A DNA stretch of 35,451 nt from an uncultured Bacteroidota bacterium (GTDB lineage Bacteria; Bacteroidota; Bacteroidia; Bacteroidales; GCA-2748055), in NCBI GenBank assembly GCA_937129385.1, contig CAKZNC010000114.1, positions 1-35,451 of the forward strand. Direction: 5' to 3'. Below the pieces are notes generated by a model. It did not search any database. It was not told the DNA's origin and saw only the letters and a list, made by a program, of their open reading frames with translations. This document shows, piece by piece, positions 23,036 through 31,896 of this stretch. Position numbers and translations under genes: made by a program. Numbering within the stretch: the stretch's first letter is position 1; each line of letters begins with the position of its first letter.

Positions 23036-26000
23036 ATGAAGAGATTATACAGCAGGATCGTCCCGGTCGTCCTGGGATTGATTATTTTTCTACCCCATGT
23101 AAACCCCGGTTATTTGCCCCAGAGTAAGATTGCTTCTGCTGCTGATATTCCTCCCCCTTTCTATTCCGTTAACACCAGTTGGGTCGATTCCATTATGGCG
23201 CAGATGGACCTTGAAGAGATGATCGCCCAGATGATCATGGTACAGGCCTATTCCAACCGTGATGCAGCACACCTCGAAGCGCTTAAGAAACTTGTGAAAA
23301 GGGAGAAGATCGGGGGCGTGATCTTTTTCCAGGGTGGACCCGTTCGCCAGGCCATTATGACCAATGAGTTACAGTCGGTGTCAGAGGTGCCGATGTTGGT
23401 GGCAATGGATGCGGAATGGGGATTGGGCATGCGGCTTGACAGTGTGATCAGCTATCCGCGCCAGATGGTGTTGGGTGCGATCACGAATGATCAATTGATC
23501 CGCCGGATGGGTCGGGAGACAGCCATGCAGCTGCGGGAGCTGGGCGTACACATGAACTTTGCCCCGGTTGCTGACATCAATAACAACCCTGCCAACCCTG
23601 TCATCAATACCCGGTCTTTCGGTGAGCGCAGGGAGAATGTAGCATCAAAGGTATATGCCATTTTCAACGGTCTCCAGGATGAGCATATCCTGGTCACGGC
23701 CAAGCACTTTCCCGGACATGGAGATACCGACACCGATTCCCATCATGATCTGCCGGTGATCGGTCATTCAAGGCAACGGCTGGACTCCGTGGAACTCTTT
23801 CCTTTCAGGCATGCCATCAGTGAAGGTCTCTCCGGGATCATGGTTGCCCACCTGGATGTACCGGCGTTGGATTCAGCATACAACCGACCGGCGACATTGT
23901 CAAAACCCATCGTAACGGGATTGCTCCGGGAAGAATTTCATTTTGACGGACTGGTGGTCACCGATGCGATGAACATGCGCGGAGTGACCGATCATTTTAA
24001 GCCCGGCGAGGCTGAGGTGGAGGCCGTTAAGGCTGGCAATGACATTGTCCTGATGCCTGCAGATGTGCAGAAAGCGATCCATCATATCAGGCGGGCTGTG
24101 CGTAGTGGTGAGATTCCCGAGGAGCAGATCATGAGCAGCTGCAGGAGGATACTGCTTGCGAAAGCGTGGGCCGGTCTGGACAGCCTGGAGATGATACAAA
24201 CCGAAGGCGTAACGGCTCGTATCAATGACAGGAAATTCAACCCCCTCAGGGAATCATTGGTGAAAGAGGCGCTTACGCTGGTGCGTGATGACGGGGAGAT
24301 CATACCCTTCCGCCACCTGGAGCGGATGCAGCTGGCTACGCTGAATATCGGCGTGGAGGAGGAGACACCTTTTACAGCACAGTTGGATCAGTATCATACA
24401 GGGGATCATTTCTTTTATCCCGATCCTTCAACCTTTCCGTCAGATACGGCGCTTCAAAGCACACTGAAAAAATACAATACATTGATCGTCAGTCTCTACT
24501 ATACCAGGTCTTACGGAAACAATTTTGATATTCCCGAAGGGGTTCGTGAGATGATCAACGGGATCGATTTCGATGGGGAGATGATCGTCAACCATTTTGG
24601 GTATCCCTATGCCCTGGGGGTGCTCGGTAGGCTTGAGCAGGCTGATGCGATCCTTGTATCCTATACCAATGAAGAGATGCACCAGCGGTTTGCAGCGCAG
24701 GGATTGATGGGCGGGATCTCCTTGCGTGGGAAACTCCCGGTTTCTGTTGGCAATATGTATCCTGCTGGCAGTGGTGTGGTTACAGTGGGTGGTACGCGAC
24801 TCTCCTATGGAATTCCTGAATCGGTCGGACTGAATTCCGATACCCTTCGGATGATCGAGGAGGTGGTCAGCAGGGCGCTCAGGATGAAGGCAACGCCCGG
24901 ATGCCAGGTGCTGGTAGCCAGGAAAGGACAGGTGGTGTGGCAGAAATCTTATGGCACACACACATATCGCAGGCGAAGGCCAGTGAAGAATGACGACCTG
25001 TATGATCTTGCCTCCATCACCAAGATCGCTTCGACCATTCCCTCCCTGATGCGATTGCAGGACCAGGGAAGGTTTACCATTGACACTACGCTCGGGACCT
25101 ATGTGACCGAACTGGACACTTCGGCAAAGGCGGAACTGCAGATCCGGGAGATACTGACGCACCAGGCAGGGTTACAGGCCTGGATCCCATTCTACATGAA
25201 CACGATCGAGCCAATGGATACTTCAGAAAACCTCTTCAGTACGAAGTTCAGTTTAGAGTATCCGTATAAACTTGGTCCGGCGGCATATGCCTATAGAAAT
25301 ATTGTTTACAAGGACAGCGTATATGCTTATGAATACTGCACCGATTACCCGGTCAGCGTGGCCGACCATTTCTATATTCGTTCTGATTACAGGGATTCGA
25401 TCTATCAGCGGATATTGGAGTCCCCGCTGGGCGACCATAAATACCTGTACAGCGACCTGGGGTATTATTACCTTTACAGGGCGGTTGAAGACCTGACCGA
25501 CACCCTCTTTTATCCTTATAACTGGTACAATTTTTATGGTCCGCTTGGCGCTGAAACCCTGGGTTTTCTTCCCCTGAACCGGTTTGACAGGAGCAGGATC
25601 GTACCCACCGAGAATGATATGATATTCCGGCGCCAGCTGGTGCATGGGTATGTTCATGATCCCGGAGCAGCCATGCTTGGGGGCGTATGCGGACATGCGG
25701 GACTCTTTTCCAGTGCCAATGACCTGGCAAAGCTGATGCAGATGTACCTGAATAAAGGTACTTACGGGGGGCGGCGATTTATTGATTCAGCAACCGTTGC
25801 GGAGTTCACGAGATGCCAGTATTGTGATTTCGACAATCGCCGGGCGCTCGGATTTGACCGGCCCATGGAGGAGGAAGATGCGGGTCCGGCCTGCAATTCT
25901 GCCTCGGCGCTGAGCTTCGGTCATTCCGGATTTACCGGAACCATTGCCTGGATGGATCCGGAGTATGACCTGCTTTATATTTTTCTCTCCAACCGGATAC

Positions 26001-26086
26001 ACCCGAATCAGCATAATATCAGGCTGATCACAGACAATATCCGGACCGATATCCAGGAGCTGATCTACAGGTCCATGGAGGAGTAG
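23036..26086 (+). CDS. NagZ-like GH3 beta-N-acetylglucosaminidase fused to a serine beta-lactamase-fold hydrolase
   Basis: A 1016-aa exported protein (signal about residues 1-35). The N-terminal GH3 domain has the NagZ signatures KHFPGHGDTDTDSHHDLP (residues 223-240, catalytic His/Asp loop) and VVTDAMNMRGV (nucleophile D310). A GH3 C-terminal-like domain follows to about residue 600. The C-terminal part is a class C beta-lactamase/PBP fold: SITK (Ser660, Lys663) is the SxxK motif, YSD in KYLYSDLGYY is the second motif and FGHSGFTGT the third. A Tyr-rich insertion lies between the first two motifs (about 730-800). Such fusions are known in Bacteroidota and probably act on peptidoglycan: removing GlcNAc and cutting peptide or ester bonds in turnover products. 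It has its own promoter and no obvious operon partner. Confidence 0.93.
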   Translation: MKRLYSRIVPVVLGLIIFLPHVNPGYLPQSKIASAADIPPPFYSVNTSWVDSIMAQMDLEEMIAQMIMVQAYSNRDAAHLEALKKLVKREKIGGVIFFQGGPVRQAIMTNELQSVSEVPMLVAMDAEWGLGMRLDSVISYPRQMVLGAITNDQLIRRMGRETAMQLRELGVHMNFAPVADINNNPANPVINTRSFGERRENVASKVYAIFNGLQDEHILVTAKHFPGHGDTDTDSHHDLPVIGHSRQRLDSVELFPFRHAISEGLSGIMVAHLDVPALDSAYNRPATLSKPIVTGLLREEFHFDGLVVTDAMNMRGVTDHFKPGEAEVEAVKAGNDIVLMPADVQKAIHHIRRAVRSGEIPEEQIMSSCRRILLAKAWAGLDSLEMIQTEGVTARINDRKFNPLRESLVKEALTLVRDDGEIIPFRHLERMQLATLNIGVEEETPFTAQLDQYHTGDHFFYPDPSTFPSDTALQSTLKKYNTLIVSLYYTRSYGNNFDIPEGVREMINGIDFDGEMIVNHFGYPYALGVLGRLEQADAILVSYTNEEMHQRFAAQGLMGGISLRGKLPVSVGNMYPAGSGVVTVGGTRLSYGIPESVGLNSDTLRMIEEVVSRALRMKATPGCQVLVARKGQVVWQKSYGTHTYRRRRPVKNDDLYDLASITKIASTIPSLMRLQDQGRFTIDTTLGTYVTELDTSAKAELQIREILTHQAGLQAWIPFYMNTIEPMDTSENLFSTKFSLEYPYKLGPAAYAYRNIVYKDSVYAYEYCTDYPVSVADHFYIRSDYRDSIYQRILESPLGDHKYLYSDLGYYYLYRAVEDLTDTLFYPYNWYNFYGPLGAETLGFLPLNRFDRSRIVPTENDMIFRRQLVHGYVHDPGAAMLGGVCGHAGLFSSANDLAKLMQMYLNKGTYGGRRFIDSATVAEFTRCQYCDFDNRRALGFDRPMEEEDAGPACNSASALSFGHSGFTGTIAWMDPEYDLLYIFLSNRIHPNQHNIRLITDNIRTDIQELIYRSMEE

Positions 26087-26119
26087 GAGGGATTCGCTGC
26101 CGCTCATCAGGGGAATTAC

Positions 26120-26215
26120 CGCTGAGGACAGAGTTCGACACAGAGGACCACAGAGGCGAGCAAGCTCGCGTATGTATAACCGCAGAAGACCGCAGAGTGC
26201 GACGCAGAGAGCGCA
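26120..26215. repeat. Degenerate CGCAGAG/CACAGAG array with a central hairpin
   Basis: Repeated units of about 10 bp of the type ACCACAGAGG and ACCGCAGAAG flank a perfect 6-bp hairpin (GCGAGC at 26156-26161, GCTCGC at 26164-26169, AA loop). Left units include GACACAGAGG and ACCACAGAGG; right units include ACCGCAGAAG, ACCGCAGAGT and CGACGCAGAG. It lies downstream of the fusion gene. I regard it as a dispersed extragenic repeat, not a gene. Confidence 0.65.
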
Positions 26216-26239
26216 ATTATTTCTAAGTATTTCGCACAT

Positions 26240-26262
26240 TGCCCTTCGACAGGCTCAGGGCA
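26240..26262. repeat. Third copy of the 23-bp palindromic core
   Basis: Identical to the core found twice at 1-98, with TGCCCT and AGGGCA ends able to form a 6-bp stem. It lies between the CGCAGAG-type array and the heptamer array, so three repeat types are packed into one intergenic gap. Confidence 0.85.
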
Positions 26263-26272
26263 CCACAGTCCA

Positions 26273-26335
26273 CTGAATGCTGAAGGCTGAAGACTGAAAA
26301 CTGAAGGCTAATGGCTGAAAACTGAAGGCTGAACA
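26273..26335. repeat. Heptanucleotide-periodic tandem array C
   Basis: Nine consecutive 7-bp units: CTGAATG, CTGAAGG, CTGAAGA, CTGAAAA, CTGAAGG, CTAATGG, CTGAAAA, CTGAAGG, CTGAACA. The phase never slips. It lies upstream of the methylmalonyl-CoA epimerase gene and its candidate promoter. Unit sequence differs from arrays A and B, but the period is the same. Confidence 0.85.
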
Positions 26336-26404
26336 AGTGTTGCAAAACACGCATCACGGTTCATATTAACAGGGTTATGAACAACCAGCTCAAAGTTTAT
26401 CCGC

Positions 26405-26412
26405 TAATTTTG
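26405..26412 (+). promoter_or_regulatory. Candidate -7 element (TAATTTTG) of the methylmalonyl-CoA decarboxylase operon
   Basis: TAATTTTG matches TAnnTTTG exactly and lies 22-31 bp before the two possible starts of the epimerase gene. It is downstream of the ATG at 26377, which argues against that longer start. No -33 box at the correct distance was found. Confidence 0.5.
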
Positions 26413-26442
26413 TATGATGAAATTACGAAAACCATGAAAACC

Positions 26443-26847
26443 ATGAAACCAACACACATTGAACATATTGGAATTGCAGTGGCTGATCTTCAGGAGGCGA
26501 TCAGGTATTATGAAGAGGTGATCGGCCTCGAGTGCTATGCCATTGAGGATATTGAGGACCAGAAGGTGAGAACTGCATTTTTCAAAGTAGGAGATACCAA
26601 GATCGAGTTGCTGGAATCAACGGATCCGGAAGGTCCGGTTGGAAAATTTATTGAGAAAAAGGGGCCCGGGATCCATCACATGGCTTTTGCTGTGGCAGAT
26701 GTGAATAAGGCACTTGAAGGCGCAGCTGAGAAAGGGGTGAAGTTGATCGATCAGGAAGGAAGGAAGGGTGCAGAAGGATTGCAGATCGGATTCCTGCATC
26801 CGAAATCAACATTCGGGGTGCTCACCGAATTCTGCAGTGACAAATAG
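26443..26847 (+). CDS. mce: Methylmalonyl-CoA epimerase
   Basis: A 134-aa vicinal oxygen chelate protein that interconverts (R)- and (S)-methylmalonyl-CoA. Landmarks are [19 protein letters not shown] with the first metal His, [23 protein letters not shown] with the second His, and [12 protein letters not shown] with the metal-binding Glu. Two paired beta-alpha-beta modules of about 65 residues each are visible. Length is usual. The ATG at 26443 is directly before the fold; another ATG at 26434 adds three residues. It heads the operon mce-carboxyltransferase-OadG-biotin carrier-beta subunit, supplying the (S)-isomer to the decarboxylase. Confidence 0.94.
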   Translation: MKPTHIEHIGIAVADLQEAIRYYEEVIGLECYAIEDIEDQKVRTAFFKVGDTKIELLESTDPEGPVGKFIEKKGPGIHHMAFAVADVNKALEGAAEKGVKLIDQEGRKGAEGLQIGFLHPKSTFGVLTEFCSDK

Positions 26848-26903
26848 GCACCGGAAATCTGCTGTTTTCCGTAAGAACAATTAAAAATGTATATCCCAAT
26901 AAT

Positions 26904-28463
26904 ATGAGCAATACTGACAAGATCAAAAAGCTGATCGATCTGCGCGAGCAGGCGAGAAAGGGGGGAGGAGAAGAGCGGATCGAAGGACAGCATTCCAGGG
27001 GCAAACTGACAGCAAGGGAGCGGATCAACATCCTGCTGGATGAAGGAAGCTTCGAGGAATATGACATGTTCGTCACCCATCGCAGTCACGATTTCGGACT
27101 GGAAAATCAGACCTACCTGTCGGATGGAGTAGTGACAGGTCATGGTACCATCGATGGCAGGGTCATCTACGTATATGCCCAGGATTTCACAGTCTTCGGC
27201 GGTTCATTGTCGGAAACCCATGCTGCGAAGATCTGCAAGATCATGGACCAGGCCATGAAGGTGGGTGCCCCGTTGATCGGGATCAATGACAGCGGGGGAG
27301 CCCGGATACAGGAGGGAGTAAAAAGTCTGGCAGGCTATGCCGAGATCTTTGAGCGCAATATACTGGCTTCCGGGGTGATCCCACAGATATCCGCCATCTT
27401 CGGTCCGTGTGCCGGTGGCGCAGTCTATTCACCTGCGCTGACAGACTTTATCGTGATGAGCAAGGATACCTCTTACATGTTCGTGACAGGTCCAAAGGTC
27501 ACAAAAACGGTGACCGGCGAGGTGATCTCCACTGAAGCGCTGGGGGGTGCGGAGATGCACTCCACAAAGTCCGGGATCTCTCATTTCATGGTGGATGACG
27601 AGGAGGCAGGTCTGTTGATGATCCGTAAACTGATCTCCTATCTTCCGCAGAACAACCTTGAAGATCCGATTCAGACCACCACTTCGGATCCGATCGACAG
27701 GCTTGAGGATGAGCTGAACGAGATCATCCCGGAAAACCCAAACCAACCCTACGACATGATGGATGTGATCCTTCGGGTAGTGGACAGGGAGGAGTTCCTG
27801 GAGGTACACAGTCGCTATGCAAGGAATATCCTGGTGGGATTTTCAAAATTCAACGGCATGCCCGTGGGCATTGTGGCCAATCAACCCAACCATATGGCCG
27901 GCGTGCTGGATATTGATGCATCCAGGAAAGCTGCACGGTTTGTGCGGTTTTGTGACTGTTTCAATATTCCCATTGTCACTTTTGTCGATGTGCCCGGATT
28001 TCTTCCCGGAAGCGCACAGGAATTTGGCGGGATCATCATACACGGTGCCAAACTGATGTTTGCTTATGGAGAGGCCACTGTACCAAAGGTCACCGTCACC
28101 CTGCGTAAGTCATATGGCGGCGCACACGACGTGATGAGTTCGAAGCAGCTGCGGGGAGATCTGAACTATGCCTGGCCCACTGCAGAGATCGCAGTCATGG
28201 GTGCAAAAGGGGCCGTGGAGATCCTCGAGGGAAGAAAATTGAAAGAGATCACCGATCCCGAAGAAAAACAAGCCTTTATCGATGAAAAATCCAAAGCGTA
28301 TAACGAGAAATTTGCAAATCCCTATGAAGCTGCCCGCTACGGGTATATCGACGATGTGATCGAGCCCAGGAATACAAGGTTTCGCATTATAAGGGGGCTT
28401 CAGACCCTGGCCACGAAAAAGGAGATGAATCCACCCAAGAAACATACAAACATCCCGCTATGA
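26904..28463 (+). CDS. mmdA: Methylmalonyl-CoA decarboxylase alpha (carboxyltransferase) subunit
   Basis: A 519-aa acyl-CoA carboxyltransferase. [11 protein letters not shown] (31-41), [14 protein letters not shown] (126-139) and [14 protein letters not shown] (166-179) build the first oxyanion site; [20 protein letters not shown] and [10 protein letters not shown] build the second. This family also serves as propionyl-CoA carboxylase beta, but the downstream OadG-like, biotin-carrier and Na+-pump beta genes identify the Na+-translocating decarboxylase. It transfers the carboxyl group of (S)-methylmalonyl-CoA to biotin, giving propionyl-CoA. The stop overlaps the next start by 4 bp (ATGA). 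Confidence 0.94.
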   Translation: MSNTDKIKKLIDLREQARKGGGEERIEGQHSRGKLTARERINILLDEGSFEEYDMFVTHRSHDFGLENQTYLSDGVVTGHGTIDGRVIYVYAQDFTVFGGSLSETHAAKICKIMDQAMKVGAPLIGINDSGGARIQEGVKSLAGYAEIFERNILASGVIPQISAIFGPCAGGAVYSPALTDFIVMSKDTSYMFVTGPKVTKTVTGEVISTEALGGAEMHSTKSGISHFMVDDEEAGLLMIRKLISYLPQNNLEDPIQTTTSDPIDRLEDELNEIIPENPNQPYDMMDVILRVVDREEFLEVHSRYARNILVGFSKFNGMPVGIVANQPNHMAGVLDIDASRKAARFVRFCDCFNIPIVTFVDVPGFLPGSAQEFGGIIIHGAKLMFAYGEATVPKVTVTLRKSYGGAHDVMSSKQLRGDLNYAWPTAEIAVMGAKGAVEILEGRKLKEITDPEEKQAFIDEKSKAYNEKFANPYEAARYGYIDDVIEPRNTRFRIIRGLQTLATKKEMNPPKKHTNIPL

Positions 28464-28825
28464 ACCTATTGTGGCTATTTCTAAAAGGTAATATTACCCA
28501 GGAATCGGTGATCATCGCCATCGTGGGCTACGTCGTTGTCTTTGCTTCACTTGTATTGCTCTTCTGGCTTTTCAATCTCTTACCTGGCCTGATCAACTAC
28601 CGTGGTAAACGGAAGGAATCCGCTACAGAAAAGGGTAAGAAGGACCAGTCGGCCGATGAGATCACAGGGGAGACCACAGCAGCCATTTCCCTTGCGATGC
28701 ACCTCTATTTCTCTGAACTGCATGATGAAGAGAGCGGAGTACTGACCATCAAGAAGGTTTCGAAATCCTATTCTCCCTGGAGTTCAAAGATTTATGCTGT
28801 TCGTAACCAGTTCAACCGCAGATAG
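28460..28825 (+). CDS. OadG-like small membrane subunit of the decarboxylase
   Basis: A 121-aa protein with one strong membrane helix (about residues 17-45, [23 protein letters not shown]), a basic and charged linker ([16 protein letters not shown]) and a C-terminal region with [13 protein letters not shown] and [16 protein letters not shown]. OadG/MmdD subunits have the same plan: one helix that anchors the complex and a tail that contacts the carboxyltransferase. Sequence similarity in this family is low, so the call rests on gene order and topology. It overlaps mmdA by 4 bp and precedes the biotin carrier by 6 bp. Confidence 0.88.
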   Translation: MNLLWLFLKGNITQESVIIAIVGYVVVFASLVLLFWLFNLLPGLINYRGKRKESATEKGKKDQSADEITGETTAAISLAMHLYFSELHDEESGVLTIKKVSKSYSPWSSKIYAVRNQFNRR

Positions 28826-28831
28826 CACATT

Positions 28832-29254
28832 ATGAAACAATTCAAATTTACCATACACGGCAATGATTACGCAGTTGATGTGATCGGTATTGACGAGAAC
28901 ATCGCAACTTTGGAGGTCAATGGCACCCCCTATGAGGTTGAGATCCACAAAACCACGAAGGCCTCCAAGACACCACGTGTTATTGCTCCATCGGTAAAAG
29001 AGCCCTCCAGGCCGGAGATTGAAAAAAGGGAAAGGGGAGATGCCCACCCGATTGCTGCGCCGCTTCCAGGCAGTGTACTTGAGATCAGGGTAAAACCCGG
29101 AGATATCATTGAAAAAGGCCAGGTATTGATGATCATGGAAGCCATGAAGATGGAGAACAAGGTAATGGCAGACAGGAAAGGCGTGGTTGAGGATATTCCG
29201 GTAAAGGTCGGTGATGCTGTATTGCAGGGTGATATACTTGTTCAAATTATCTGA
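28832..29254 (+). CDS. mmdC: Biotin carrier (biotin/lipoyl attachment) subunit
   Basis: A 140-aa protein with a beta-rich N-terminal part (MKQFKFTIHGNDYAVDVIG), a Pro/charged linker (about 45-72) and a biotinyl domain. The biotinylation motif is MEAMKMENKV, with the modified Lys at about residue 106, and the symmetry-related motif VLQGDILVQI ends the protein. It shuttles carboxybiotin from the carboxyltransferase to the membrane beta subunit. The linker is shorter and less Ala/Pro-rich than in Veillonella or Klebsiella counterparts. It lies 4 bp before the start of the beta-subunit gene. Confidence 0.94.
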   Translation: MKQFKFTIHGNDYAVDVIGIDENIATLEVNGTPYEVEIHKTTKASKTPRVIAPSVKEPSRPEIEKRERGDAHPIAAPLPGSVLEIRVKPGDIIEKGQVLMIMEAMKMENKVMADRKGVVEDIPVKVGDAVLQGDILVQII

Positions 29255-29258
29255 TATT

Positions 29259-30563
29259 ATGAAAAGGATACTCACTGTTGCTGTCATCCTGCTGATATTA
29301 AGTGCCCTCCGTCTTGTTGTGGTCCCGGGAACCAATTCCGGGACCTTACAGGCAGGCACCCTTGCACCATCCGAAACCGAACAGGGGATCGACCAGGGGG
29401 ATGGCATATTCGATACCACTGTAAAAGGACTGGAACAATTCTACAGGTTCACAGGGATCAGGAATGCTAAGGGCGGACACCTGATCATGATCGCTGTTGG
29501 ATTGCTATTCATATTTTTGGCCATTAAGTATGATTATGAACCCTTGTTGCTCATCCCGATCGGTGCGGGGATCATCATGGGAAATATCCCTTTTTACCAG
29601 GAAGGGGACGTCAACCTCCAGGTAGGGATCTACCAGGAGGGAAGCGTAATGAACTATCTCTATTTCGGGGTAATGCGGGGAGTTTACCCACCGTTGATCT
29701 TCCTTGGGATAGGGGCGATGACCGATTTTTCATCCCTGATCTCCAAACCAAGGCTCATGCTGCTGGGCGCAGCTGCGCAGGTGGGGATCTTTTTAACTTT
29801 CCTCGGAGCGCTATGGCTGGGATTTGATATGCGGGAATCCGGGGCGATCGGGATCATTGGTGGAGCCGATGGTCCGACGGCGATCTTCCTCTCCTCGAGA
29901 ATTGCCGAGCACCTGATCGGCCCCATCGCCATTGCTGCCTATTCATACATGGCACTGGTACCGGTGATACAGCCCCCGATCATGAGGCTGATGACCTCAA
30001 AGAGGGAGCGCCTGATAAAAATGAGTCCACCACGAGCGGTCTCCCAGACAGAAAAGATATTGTTTCCCATTATCGGACTTATCGTAACCACATTCATCTC
30101 CCCAAGTTCACTGCCCCTGTTGGGAATGTTGTTTTTCGGAAACCTGCTGAAGGAATCGACACGTACAAAGCGATTAGCTGAGACTGCCAGGAATTCCATG
30201 ATCGATATTGTAACGATACTGTTGGGACTGACTGTTGGAGCTTCCACGCAGGCCGACCGATTCCTGACAACGGACTCCCTGGTCATCTTTGGGTTAGGGG
30301 CGCTCTCCTTCATGGTGGCAACGGCCGGCGGGATCCTGTTCGCCAAGGTGATGAACCTCTTCACTCCTGAGGGCAAAAAACTTAATCCCCTGATCGGGGC
30401 AGCCGGTGTTTCAGCGGTTCCTGATAGTGCAAGGGTGGTGCAGAATTTCGGTCTGAAGGAGGATCCTTCCAATCACCTCCTGATGCATGCCATGGCCCCG
30501 AATGTGGCCGGTGTGATCGGAAGTGCCGTTGCGGCGGGTATCCTGCTTAGTTTCCTCTGGTAA
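29259..30563 (+). CDS. mmdB: Na+-translocating decarboxylase beta subunit
   Basis: A 434-aa polytopic protein that decarboxylates carboxybiotin and pumps Na+ outward. GIIGGADGPTAIF holds the essential Asp (about D204), AYSYMALVPVIQPPIM is a conserved block and NPLIGAAGVSAVPDSAR holds Asn about 376 and Ser about 385, the pair equivalent to the functional Asn and Ser of Klebsiella OadB with the same spacing. MHAMAPNVAGVIGSAVAAG closes the protein. The conserved region starts at about residue 70; before it are an additional N-terminal hydrophobic segment (about 5-22) and a 45-residue polar linker. The start at 29259 lies 4 bp after the biotin-carrier stop; the frame is open back to 29211 inside that gene. 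Confidence 0.95.
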   Translation: MKRILTVAVILLILSALRLVVVPGTNSGTLQAGTLAPSETEQGIDQGDGIFDTTVKGLEQFYRFTGIRNAKGGHLIMIAVGLLFIFLAIKYDYEPLLLIPIGAGIIMGNIPFYQEGDVNLQVGIYQEGSVMNYLYFGVMRGVYPPLIFLGIGAMTDFSSLISKPRLMLLGAAAQVGIFLTFLGALWLGFDMRESGAIGIIGGADGPTAIFLSSRIAEHLIGPIAIAAYSYMALVPVIQPPIMRLMTSKRERLIKMSPPRAVSQTEKILFPIIGLIVTTFISPSSLPLLGMLFFGNLLKESTRTKRLAETARNSMIDIVTILLGLTVGASTQADRFLTTDSLVIFGLGALSFMVATAGGILFAKVMNLFTPEGKKLNPLIGAAGVSAVPDSARVVQNFGLKEDPSNHLLMHAMAPNVAGVIGSAVAAGILLSFLW

Positions 30564-30664
30564 CCACCAGGGTATTACAACATCTTCTGGAATTATTTAG
30601 GGCCCTTTTGGTGCTCATTGCTCTTAAACATAGCACGGGGTGCATGGTGACGTCGAGCTTCGCC

Positions 30665-30672
30665 TATTTTTG
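30665..30672 (+). promoter_or_regulatory. Candidate -7 element (TATTTTTG) of the citrate lyase operon
   Basis: TATTTTTG is an exact TAnnTTTG match, 23 bp before the ATG at 30696, in the 132-bp gap between mmdB and the citrate lyase genes. No -33 box is seen. It suggests the lyase genes can be expressed apart from the decarboxylase operon. Confidence 0.45.
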
Positions 30673-30695
30673 TTAAAGAATCATTAGCGAATCCA

Positions 30696-31886
30696 ATGGA
30701 TCAAACAGCGATGGCCGGTAATACCGGTGACAAAGTACGGTCAGATTGCAGGATCAAACTGACACTGGCGGAAAAGGGTGGAATCGTCATCAACATGGAG
30801 AGTAAAGTTACTGTCATGTATGGTGAAGCAAACCTGCAACTGGTGCGTGAGATCATGGAATTCTTCGGGATCCATCATGCAACCATCGATATCGAAGACA
30901 GTGGTGCACTGCCCCATGTGCTTGCGGCAAGACTTGAAGTCTGTATAAAAAAGATATCAAATACCCGGAAGGAATACCTGCTCCCGATTTCCCGGGGTGA
31001 AATCGTCGGTGGTGAGCCAGGCCGTTTCCGGAGGTCGAGGCTCTATCTTCCCGGAAATACGCCAGCGATGATGATCAATGCCGGCATTCACCAGTCAGAC
31101 GGCATCATCCTCGACCTGGAGGACTCGGTGGCCGCAGAACGGAAAGATGAAGCCAGGATCCTGGTAAGAAATGCTTTGCGAAACATCGATTTTTTTGGTG
31201 CGGAACGGATGGTACGCATCAACCAGCTGCCACTTGGACTGGAGGATACAGCAATCTTAGCACCACATGGTGTGGAGCTGATCCTGATCCCAAAGTGCGA
31301 GGAAGACTGGCAGGTTCATGAGGTGGAAAAGGTAGTGTCATCAACACTTGAGAAAACAGGCCCGGATCAGCAGATATTCTTCATGCCGATCATCGAGAGT
31401 GCACTTGGGGTGGAAAATGCCTTCCGGATTGCTTCAGCTTCCAAAAATGTAGTTGCGATGGCAATCGGACTTGAAGATTTGTGTGCAGACCTCGGTGTTG
31501 CCAGGACGGCAGGAGGCAAGGAATCATTCTTTGCGCGCACAAGGATCGTGAATGCATGCAAAGCGGCCGGAATACAGCCCATTGATTCAGTCTTTTCAGA
31601 TGTGACGAACATGGAAGCTTTGTTGGAGAATGTAAAAAAATCAGCTGCCCTTGGATTTGAGGGCATGGGTTGTATTCATCCGGGCCAGATTCGGGTCATT
31701 CACCAGGGATTCAGGCCTGGTGAACCTGAGGTTGAAAAAGCACTGAAGATATTGGAGGCTTACAGGGAGGCCAGGAAAAATGGATTAGGTGTCGTATCGC
31801 TCGGATCAAAAATGATCGATGCGCCCGTTGTGGCAAGAGCAGAGCAAACATTGCAACTGGCGAGGAAATACAGACTTATCAAGTAA
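30696..31886 (+). CDS. Citrate lyase acyl carrier protein fused to citrate lyase beta subunit (CitD-CitE)
   Basis: A 396-aa protein. Residues about 1-90 look like CitD: DKVRSDCRIKL, with Ser16 placed where the phosphoribosyl-dephospho-CoA group attaches, then ESKVTVMYGEANLQLVREIM, DIEDSGALPHVLAARLE. From about 111 the sequence is CitE/HpcH aldolase: RRSRLYLPGNTPAMM, DGIILDLEDSVAAERK (metal-binding acidic residues), RINQLPLG, FFMPIIESALGVENA, AIGLEDLCADLGVART and GFEGMGCIHPGQ. In classical citrate lyase these are separate genes. The fused subunit would split citryl-ACP to acetyl-ACP and oxaloacetate. CitF follows 10 bp downstream. Substrate could also be citramalate or a relative; this cannot be settled by eye. 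Confidence 0.9.
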   Translation: MDQTAMAGNTGDKVRSDCRIKLTLAEKGGIVINMESKVTVMYGEANLQLVREIMEFFGIHHATIDIEDSGALPHVLAARLEVCIKKISNTRKEYLLPISRGEIVGGEPGRFRRSRLYLPGNTPAMMINAGIHQSDGIILDLEDSVAAERKDEARILVRNALRNIDFFGAERMVRINQLPLGLEDTAILAPHGVELILIPKCEEDWQVHEVEKVVSSTLEKTGPDQQIFFMPIIESALGVENAFRIASASKNVVAMAIGLEDLCADLGVARTAGGKESFFARTRIVNACKAAGIQPIDSVFSDVTNMEALLENVKKSAALGFEGMGCIHPGQIRVIHQGFRPGEPEVEKALKILEAYREARKNGLGVVSLGSKMIDAPVVARAEQTLQLARKYRLIK

Positions 31887-31896
31887 AAACCGGAAG

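Noticed and set aside
24440-25162. 240-codon minus-strand frame inside the NagZ/beta-lactamase-fold fusion
   Set aside because: Antisense shadow of a conserved coding region; composition is rich in His, Arg and Pro with no family features.
28784-29419. 211-codon minus-strand frame across the biotin carrier and mmdB start
   Set aside because: It lies opposite two well-supported genes and their junction; no promoter or domain.
30564-30640. Intrinsic terminator after mmdB
   Set aside because: CACCAGGG and CCCTTTTGGTG could pair only with a bulge and a loop of about 35 nt, and no T-run follows.
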